From Gloeophyllum trabeum ATCC 11539 (Eukaryota; Basidiomycota; Agaricomycetes; Gloeophyllales; Gloeophyllaceae), in the NCBI RefSeq assembly GCF_000344685.1, contig NW_006920410.1, positions 152,919-216,918 of the forward strand: 64,000 nt of DNA. The letters run 5' to 3'. Shown one piece after another: positions 56,736 through 64,000 of the stretch. Under the pieces are notes generated by a model. It was not told the origin of the DNA. It saw nothing but the letters and a program-made list of their open reading frames with translations, and did no database searches. The number at the start of each line of letters is the position of its first letter. Within the stretch, counting starts at the first letter, position 1. Position numbers and translations under genes: made by a program.

Positions 56736-59700
56736 ATGATGCAGCGACCACCATCCCCCATGATTGCCAGTGCTCGAAGAAATCGCAGTATTCATGCCAG
56801 AAACATTCCATGTCCATTTCCAGGCTGTAGGCAGAAGTTCCGGGCGACATCAGGCCTCACGCAGCACATCCAGCACAAGCACAAGGACCATGGCCAATCT
56901 GTGGAGATCCATAGCTCATCATCCGAGAGCACCAACCCCAGTGCTGTGCCTCAGTCTGGTAATGATGACCCTTCAGAGATCAGAGAATCAGATAGCTGGC
57001 AGGATAGCTTCCGATTTATTCCAGACCCTGAGGGATTGGAATCAGAGAATGAAGACCCACCCATGAGTAGAGACTCTCAGCAAGACTCAGGTGTGCTAGA
57101 ATTTCAATGATACTCTATGTGATCATTTATGGACATTGTTCAAAGGCTCAGACTCTGGATCAGAGAGTGATGCTGAGGATTTCACTATTCAGCATGATGT
57201 CATGCCAGTCCCAGAGCTGCCAGGATCTCGCATTGCTCATGAGCATCTTAATGGTATGTCTTTAGCTGAATAATCTATGTGGGATACAGGTAGAGGTACC
57301 AATGGAGCTAAGGATCTGCATGGGTATACCCACGGGTGTCCAAGTGCATACCCATATCACACCTGCAACAAAACCCACGTCGATGGGTCAGGTATGGGTA
57401 CTCATGGGTTTCAGTTTTGAAGATGCACTGAATGACACATTTTTGAGACCTGGCGGTTCACAGGTATGACCCATACCCGCAAGGACCCTCCCTGTAACCC
57501 ACATGGGTTACCCGTACCTGTGCTATTCATTACCAATGGTTACAGGGACAGATTGTGTTTGACTGTACCTGTAACCAGTGCATCTCCAGAATATGCGATT
57601 TACTAATAGTACTCCATGTTCTATATTGCATTACTGATCAAAATTATGCCATAGGCCGTCCTTGTGACCAGTCTGGAGCTTTTCTGGAACCAGGGAGCCC
57701 ACCAGTCACCCATAAAACAAGAGGATCAAATGACTGGACACCATTTCAGAGTGCAGTTGAATTCGAGACTGCTGATTTCTTGTTCCGCCGCAACCAGATG
57801 CCACAAGACCAGATTGATGACCTCATGAAATTATGGGGAGCCACATTACGCAAATATCACGACCTCCCTCCCTTCATCAATCATGTAGACATGTTGAAGA
57901 AAATTGACTCTTCTGTCCTTGGAGACGTTGCTTGGAAGTCTTTTGATGTCACATATCAAGGAGAGAGACCAGCTCACAATACCCCGGAGTGGATGGACTC
58001 TGACTATACTGTGTGGTATCGAGATCCTTATGAAGTAGTGACACGCCTCCTGGATAATCCAGACTTTGCAGGGGAGTTTGATTATGCCGTATATCAGGAT
58101 TTCGATCAGGACCAGGGACGAAGGTACAAGGATTTTATGTCTGGTGACTGGGCATGGAAGCAGTGTGTGACTGGGCATGGAAGCAGTGTGTGAGTGATTG
58201 AGTTATATTAGTTTCTTGGCAGGCTACTAAATTCATGGGGTGCAGAACACTATCGCTCAAGACTGTGATGCTGATGGTGCTACCTTTGTCCCTATCATCC
58301 TGGGCAGTGACAAGACCACAGTATCTGTTGCCACTGGTCAAAATGAATACTATCCACTCTATATGTCAATTGGAAATATCCACAATAATGTACGCCGGGC
58401 TCATCGTGATGGTGTGGTGTTGATTGGGTTTCTTGCTATTGCCAAGAGTATAGTTTTCAAGTTATATCTGTGCCTGCACTATGACTGACCTGGATAAAGC
58501 GGATAGGCAGTATGCAAATGACAACAAGTTCCGCAAATTCCGGCGACAACTATTTCATTCATCTCTTTCCACCATTCTTCAACCACTACCCAATGGCATG
58601 ACAGTGCCAGAGATAATGCGGTATCCTGATGGCCACTTCCGGTGTACCATTTTTGGGCTTGGACCTTACATTGCCGATTATCCAGAGCAAGCATTGCTGG
58701 CATGCATTGTGAATAACTGGTGCCCCAAGTACAGTGTCTCAATCTTCTGCCATCAGAGCTTCCCTGATTTATTGATTACAGGTGCACTGCTCATCCCAGT
58801 GATCTTGATACTCCAGCCTCACCACGTTCACGGGAACAGTCTGATGATATTGCAGAGAATTACGAGCTTGGTGATGCCTGGGAAATCTATGGACTTGTTG
58901 CCGACATTGTTGTAAGTCTGATCTGCCACTGCTGGCATCCACTATTCAGCATCTATTGCAGCCGTTTACCAATGACTTTCCCCGTGCGGACATTCATGAG
59001 CTTCTTGCACCTGATATCCTGCATCAAATCATCAAAGGTTCATTCAAAGACCATCTGGTGACATGGGTAGAGACATATCTAGTGAAGGCACATGGCCAGG
59101 CAAAGGCAAACACAATCCTTGCTGATATAGACCGTCGGTGAGTGATCTGATCTGATTCATTTATGCTACAATCGATAAAATGAGGTAATTTCTGCAGTAT
59201 TTCAGCAGTACCCCCTTTTCCAGGTCTACGCCGGTTTCCCCAAGGCCGCGGATTTAAGCAATGGACCGGTGATGACTCTAAAGCACTCATGAAAGTAAGG
59301 GTAGGAACATCCATGCTACTATTTGACTGATTATTCTATGCTGACAGGTTTATCTCCCTGCAATTGCCGGACATGTCCCTGAGAAAATGGTCAAAGCAAT
59401 CAGTGCCTTCCTGGACTTTTGCTATCTATGCAGGAGGAATGTGCATAATGAGAAGACATTGCAAGAACTTGAAGATGCACTATGTCGATTCCATGAATAT
59501 CGAGTCATCTTTCAGGAACTGGGAGTTCGTGAAGGCTTTTCACTTCATCGACAGCATGCACTCTCACATTACAAGTCACTCATCTGCTTATTTGGAGCCC
59601 CAAATGGTTTATGTTCGTCAATCACGGAGTCCAAGCATATCAAAGCTGTGAAAGAGCCTTGGCGACGATCCAACCATTTTGAAGCTATCATGCAAATGAT

Positions 59701-60663
59701 GGTGACCAACCAAAGGCTAGACAAGCTTTCAGCCATGCGAGTAAACTTCATAGCACGTGGGATGTTAGCAGATTCAGCTCCAGGTCAGTAAATCAATAAT
59801 TATCCTAAGTATTACTCACATCTGTGTCAAGGCACTGATCTACATAAACATCCTCAAGCACTATTGAACCCCTCTAGAGATGCTGATGATGATGATGATG
59901 ATGGTGAAGTCGATGGGCCCAGTGTCCTAGCATATGTTAATCTTGCTCGCAAGCCAGGTAAGCTGGATGTAAAAATATTTTTTCCTTGTAATCATGATTG
60001 CTCCTATTATCCCGTGGTTATCCCCGCAAACTGGGAGATCTTGGGAAGCATATTCAGTACCAGCAACTGCCAAAACTGGTGTTAAATTTCCTCAATGATG
60101 TGATGAATTTACGCACCTCAGGCAGTCCAGTAACACTGGATGACTTGGAAGGCATTCAATCTCTTTCCACCTTCCATTCAGCTGTTTCAGTCTATTATGC
60201 CCCAAGTGATCCATGCGGTGCTGGTGGTATGCACAAGGAACGTATTCGAGCTTCACCAAGTTGGAGAAAAGGCCATCCGCGGTATGATTGTGCATTTGTA
60301 CAGTCTGATACAGGCCTTGAAGGTTTTGCTGGACTTCAAGCTGTCCGTATTCGTCTCTTCTTCTCCTTCAAGTTTAGGGGAGTCACATATCCTTGTGCTC
60401 TGGTGAACTGGTTTTCTCCGGTCATGGATTTCCCTGATCCGGAGACAGGAATGTGGATTGTGACACCTGTTCTGGATAACCGGAGGCGACCTATTGTATC
60501 CGTCATACATCTTAACTGTGTTGTCCGGGGGGCACATCTGATTGGAGTCACAGGAAAGAAGAACCTGCCTGTTGGTTTTCACTTCTCAGATTCTCTTGAC
60601 GCCTTCCAGTCATTTTATGTGAACAAATATGCTGACCATCATGCTTTTGAGATAGCATATTGA
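56736..60663 (+). CDS. Plavaka-type DNA transposase (C2H2 finger + transposase)
   Basis: Eleven exons (56736-57090, 57146-57253, 57655-58166, 58246-58447, 58500-58728, 58782-58911, 58962-59137, 59198-59294, 59348-59783, 59832-59957, 60038-60663) can be joined in frame to 998 aa. A C2H2 finger (CPFPGCRQKFRATSGLTQHI) opens the protein, then an acidic Ser-rich linker. The transposase body has DWTPFQSAVEFE, VPIILGSDKTTVSVATGQ, SIGNIHNNVRRAH, GFLAIAKTDRQ and HALSHYKSLICLFGAPNG, the set I know from Plavaka/CACTA-like fungal transposases. Two weak points remain: a 23-bp tandem duplication at the exon 3 donor (58145-58190), and no AG at the expected acceptor before GYPRKLGDL, so the model uses a later one at 60037. 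It may be inactive. A 234-bp insertion sits in intron 2. Confidence 0.85.
57306..57539. mobile_element. Short GGGTA-rich insertion with 9-bp direct flanks
   Basis: TACCAATGG occurs at 57297-57305 and again at 57531-57539, bracketing about 234 bp inserted in intron 2 of the transposase gene. The interior is full of GGGTA/TACCC words in both orientations (for example GGGTATACCCACGGG). It is probably a small non-autonomous element; similar words occur near 51890-52010. Confidence 0.6.
58145..58190 (+). repeat. 23-bp tandem duplication across a splice donor
   Basis: The unit TGACTGGGCATGGAAGCAGTGTG occurs twice without a gap in all but the final bases. It covers the end of transposase exon 3 and moves the strong GTGAGT donor 23 nt downstream. 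Confidence 0.85.
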
Positions 60664-61143
60664 TTTAGTTAAGCAATATAGAACACTACCTTACTATACT
60701 TCATAGAGTTCCCATTCGAATCTGATGATCCTATATACAGTCAGACTGATATTTGATGACCTCAGGTCCATTCAAGTAGTACCTCACTACTGCCACATTT
60801 GGTGCCTTCCATGCAACCAGTGGGAGGGTGTTTTGAACCTGAAAGACAATCCTAGTAAAGACCATTGAAATATGGATATTAGTGTCATTAGTCTACTAGA
60901 TCCCATGCAGCCGGAGAGCATGAGACACTCGCTCGGATGCAACTCGGATAAACCCGAGACGGACTTAACCTCCAACTTGCGACCGTCCGCTGTCAATCCA
61001 CGCGCACGACGTACTCTGACATCTGATAAATCACGACAAGAATCAAAAATCTGTGAGTCGTATCTTGCGATTGGCGGGTGCACGGTGAGTTGCTGACGAT
61101 TTTTTGCTATTTATTCTGCCCAGAATAAGCAAAGTTTTCTCTA
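60664..61143. other. Spacer after the transposase
   Basis: 480 bp. A short open frame from 60872 (ending CESYLAIGGCT before a GTGAGT site) is not part of a recognised protein. No clear terminal repeat of the Plavaka element could be found here. Confidence 0.4.
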
Positions 61144-62838
61144 GTTCACAATCAAAGATTCTTCCGTCAAAGTCAGCTTGGGCACGGGGACCCCCTCAAA
61201 GCACTTCGTCAGCTCCTTCACCGCGAACTCAGTCGCCCGCTCCATCGAGCGCAACCCCTCCAGCCACTGCGACCCATTCTAGACATCCTAGTGCTCTCAC
61301 TGGTCAGGGTGTGTCGATCAAGGATGGTGTATCTGTACCACGGAGTAGTGCTAGTGCCGTCAAGCAAGGTAAGACTGCCGGTAGAGATATCCTTCGCAAA
61401 TGAGCTCATTTGTTCAACAGGTTCATCGGTTACCTTTGGATCGATAGACAACGCGTCATCGACGCCCATCTCCTCCTCCCCCGCCAGTATACCGGCCATC
61501 AATGCCGAAACCGTAAAATCGTTTGGCACGGTTCCCGCGTCGCCGTCAACGACACAGGCGAATGGCAAGTCGCCAGTAGGGTCCGTACGGACGGCGGCGA
61601 ACGGCTCGTCAGGCGCGACCCACGCGTCAAAGCCCATCAGCAAGGCCAACATATCCAAACTGTTCTAAAATCCGAGCCCGAATGCCTCGTCGCCCGCTGT
61701 ATCATCACCGTCTCCAAAGTCCTCTCCCTCTGTAAGACCATCCTCGTTACCCCAGCAGACGCCGCCTCAAGGCCCGCAGCATCCGCCTTCACAGCCTTCG
61801 CAGCTAGGCACCGGCTTGTATACCCCCTTTACATCAAGCGCACAATCTAGAACACCTACGACACCTGCTAATGGACCTGGCCAACCTCCTCGCTCGCCCG
61901 TGTCTTTCAGACCGATGACGAACGGGGCAGGGGGCGCTGGCGCTTGGCCGTCGACGGGTCCCACTTCTCCTCCCGGTCCTCCTCAGGCTGTGCCAGCGGC
62001 TATGCCTAGCCCTCGTATGACGCCTCACCCGCACCCTGGGACACCTGCAGGTTTGCCGCCCGGTACACCCGTCGGCTGGCAGCCTTACTATGTAAGACTA
62101 ATGTTTTCCGTAGCGTTTCAGAGAAGACAAACTGATTTGGATACCTACAGTACTCGTACATGCCCGGACTCCCTCTGGAACACTACATGCCCCCGTATTC
62201 TCCCCGTGGCCAGTAGCACATGCCGCCGCAAGGCTTTCCTCCTCAACAGCATCATCCGCAAAGCCACCTCTCTCATGCTCCTCCCGGTCCACCCGGGCTG
62301 CCCCATATTATGCCTATGTCTCCCCGTAATCCCCGCCGCCACTGCAAGGGCCCAGCGTCCGCGCACCTGCACACACTATCCCTGCCCAGCATTAAACTCC
62401 CTCAAGCAGCGCGAGCTCCATCTCCTCTCCTCCCTCAACCCCACATCCCTCAGACCTGTGCTTCCTGCCGGCAATGCATGGCTGAACACAGGTGCCAGCG
62501 CGTTCGTACCTAGACAGTCGAAGGTTGTCATCAAGGCCGCGGACAGCAAGGAGGTGGACTTGCAGGAGCTCAGGAAGCAGCAGGCGCAGGCTGGAGCGCC
62601 CATTGCACTGCGGTCGCCTGCCCCCAGTCCGCGCTGCAATATCGTCCACATGGAGACCGAGGAGACGAAGAATCAGCGGCTCACAGATGCGCGCGAGAAG
62701 GAGAGGCTGAAGAAGGAGGAGAAGTGCAAGAAGAAGGAGGAGGAGGTTGAGGAGAAGGAGAGGAAGGAACGGAAGGAACAGGAGCGGAAGAAGAGGCAGG
62801 AGGTGAAGGAGGAGGAGGAGCGGCAAGGAGGGCGATGA
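61144..62838 (+). pseudogene. 5' fragment of translation initiation factor eIF4G
   Basis: The readable parts match the N-terminal region of basidiomycete eIF4G: KSAWARGPPQSTSSAPSP, QGVSIKDGVSVPRS, SVTFGSIDNAS, then FVPRQSKVVIKAADSKEVDL and a long Lys/Glu tract. One intron (61369-61420) is kept, so this is a DNA-level copy, not a retrocopy. The frame has TAA at 61666 after ISKLF (expected Q), TAG at 62214 after SPRGQ (expected Q) and a frameshift near 62330. It ends at a stop at 62836-62838 in the Lys/Glu tract, and no MIF4G or MA3 domain follows. A relic of a partial duplication. Confidence 0.8.
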
Positions 62839-63124
62839 AGCCGCCTCAGTTCTTAGCTCTGCACGATATTACTGTACTCTTGATTATGAAAATGTGTTCT
62901 TACTAGCTGTGGCCACATTACTACCTGATCCCTCCGGCCTTCGTACATTAACACTAAATTCTTGCGTCCTGGTACAATACGGCTTATTGATTATCAGGTC
63001 CTTGATAGATTCGGAAGCCTCTATTCTTAGTAAGGAGTGCCTTAGGAACTGGGGGAACTTAAGATTACATCCACTGAGCTCATCGAATGCCTTAGTACAG
63101 GAATTTGCCCCTTAGCGCACCTGG
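62839..63124. other. Spacer with no gene
   Basis: 286 bp between the eIF4G relic and the MITE. Nothing recognised apart from the left target-duplication copy, GCACCTGG, at 63117-63124. Confidence 0.5.
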
Positions 63125-63922
63125 AGGACCCGGGAATCTCCTATGTATGTATGTCCAAAAAAAGGCCTCAGAATGGCCTCAAAAGTGCTAACTTTTGGTC
63201 CTCAGAAGTGCTAAGTCGGACACACATGTCACAATGTCACACAATGTCACACTATCTGTGACAGTGCCACAGAAGGCTGATACAAGCCACAAGGAGCGAT
63301 TTAGAAGCGCATATATGGGCAACAGCAGTGTTTACTGGTCATAGAATGATAGCAAACATAGTATTGAGTTATTTTGTAGTGATAAAGACAGAATACTATG
63401 GTGAAATATATCTTAGGCCCTTTTCATCTTTCCCCCCGGGACTCGGATAATCAGCCGTACTTTCGGCTTGTTGAATGTCCTCCATCGCTGTGCTGCTACG
63501 GCAGTGAGCACCATATTTTCAAAGGTACCCTTGAGTGCAGCAGACCCAAGGTTATATAGCATATGATCCGCAAAGGCATGGGTATGGAGTGATGCCCCTC
63601 CGGACATCTACAAGTCCTTACCTAGCCAATGAGCCCCGCGAGAGGCCGTCTGAAGTTACCCGAGAAGGGCATATTTGGCACGGACAAACAGCGCGCGCAG
63701 AAACGTGATGTTCAGTTTCTTATGCAAACGACTGTAGGCAATTCAGCCACCTGGAGTTGGTGGCTCCATTGGGCCTCAAAAGTACTAAGTTCCGGCATAC
63801 ATTCCGGCGTAGGCGGTCACTGGGGAGCCTCAAAAGTGCTAAGTCCGACAATGAAATGGCCAATTTTGGGGCCTCAAAAGTGCAAAAATCGGACATACAT
63901 ACATAGGAGATTCCCGGGTCCT
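63125..63922. mobile_element. hAT-like MITE with 32-bp perfect TIRs
   Basis: The ends 63125-63156 and 63891-63922 are perfect 32-bp inverted repeats starting AGGACCCGGGAATCTCC. The flanks carry the 8-bp direct repeat GCACCTGG (63117-63124 and 63923-63930), which is typical of the hAT superfamily. Next to each end lie several copies of GCCTCAAAAGTGCTAAG, often followed by TCGGAC or TCCGAC, as expected of subterminal transposase-binding repeats. The 798-bp element has no coding capacity. Confidence 0.87.
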
Positions 63923-64000
63923 GCACCTGGCGCAGCGTCTCCTGACGTCTTACCTCAACTGACTCGCTGAGATACATCCAACTTAGTAGACTGGGTACGG

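Noticed and set aside
61144..62838. Functional short eIF4G isoform
   Set aside because: Two in-frame stops, one frameshift and no MIF4G domain make a working product very unlikely.

Overview
The window is nuclear DNA of a basidiomycete fungus of the mushroom/polypore class (Agaricomycetes). Genes are dense and split by many 50-60 nt introns with GT..AG ends, CTNAC-like branch sites and very short exons. The families fit that class: DUF6534 membrane proteins, a BAH-domain DNMT1, DUF6532 with a Plavaka-type transposase, and UbiA prenyltransferases. I rebuilt most gene models exon by exon and checked that reading frames close; boundaries are predictions from sequence alone.

1-21 kb is mainly conserved housekeeping DNA: the 3' end of a NADH-cytochrome b5 reductase, a UBP2-type deubiquitinase, an ESS1/PIN1 prolyl isomerase, a MOSC (mARC-like) protein, a 21-exon DUF6534 membrane protein, a DNMT1-type cytosine-5 methyltransferase and the exocyst subunit EXO84. 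One Mutator-like non-autonomous element (9-bp target duplication, about 304-bp inverted ends) sits between UBP2 and ESS1.

21-26.8 kb is looser: an intact UbiA gene, a broken UbiA copy and a 22-bp minisatellite. 26.9-46.7 kb is again gene-rich: a UBP9/UBP13/CreB-type deubiquitinase, an F-box protein, an unrecognised C2-like/membrane protein, a second DUF6534 gene with the same 21-exon layout as the first, a DUF4598/NOPCHAP1-like protein, an unknown beta-rich protein, a secreted S1/P1 nuclease and the diphthamide J-protein DPH4.

47-64 kb is accessory and transposon-rich. It holds an inverted diverged copy of the UbiA segment, a 14-bp-TIR element, a head-to-head DUF6532 / Plavaka transposase module, a truncated eIF4G pseudogene, and a hAT-like MITE with 32-bp perfect TIRs and an 8-bp target duplication. 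The transposase gene carries a 23-bp tandem duplication at a splice donor. Nonsense codons in the eIF4G relic and the DUF6532 gene all fit C-to-T change, as cytosine-methylation decay would give; a DNMT1 gene lies in the same window, but that link is only inference.

The strongest unusual signals are the two hyper-intronised DUF6534 paralogs that keep identical exon lengths down to 10-18 nt microexons, the MULE insertion just upstream of ESS1, and the Plavaka-DUF6532 module with its apparent lesions.
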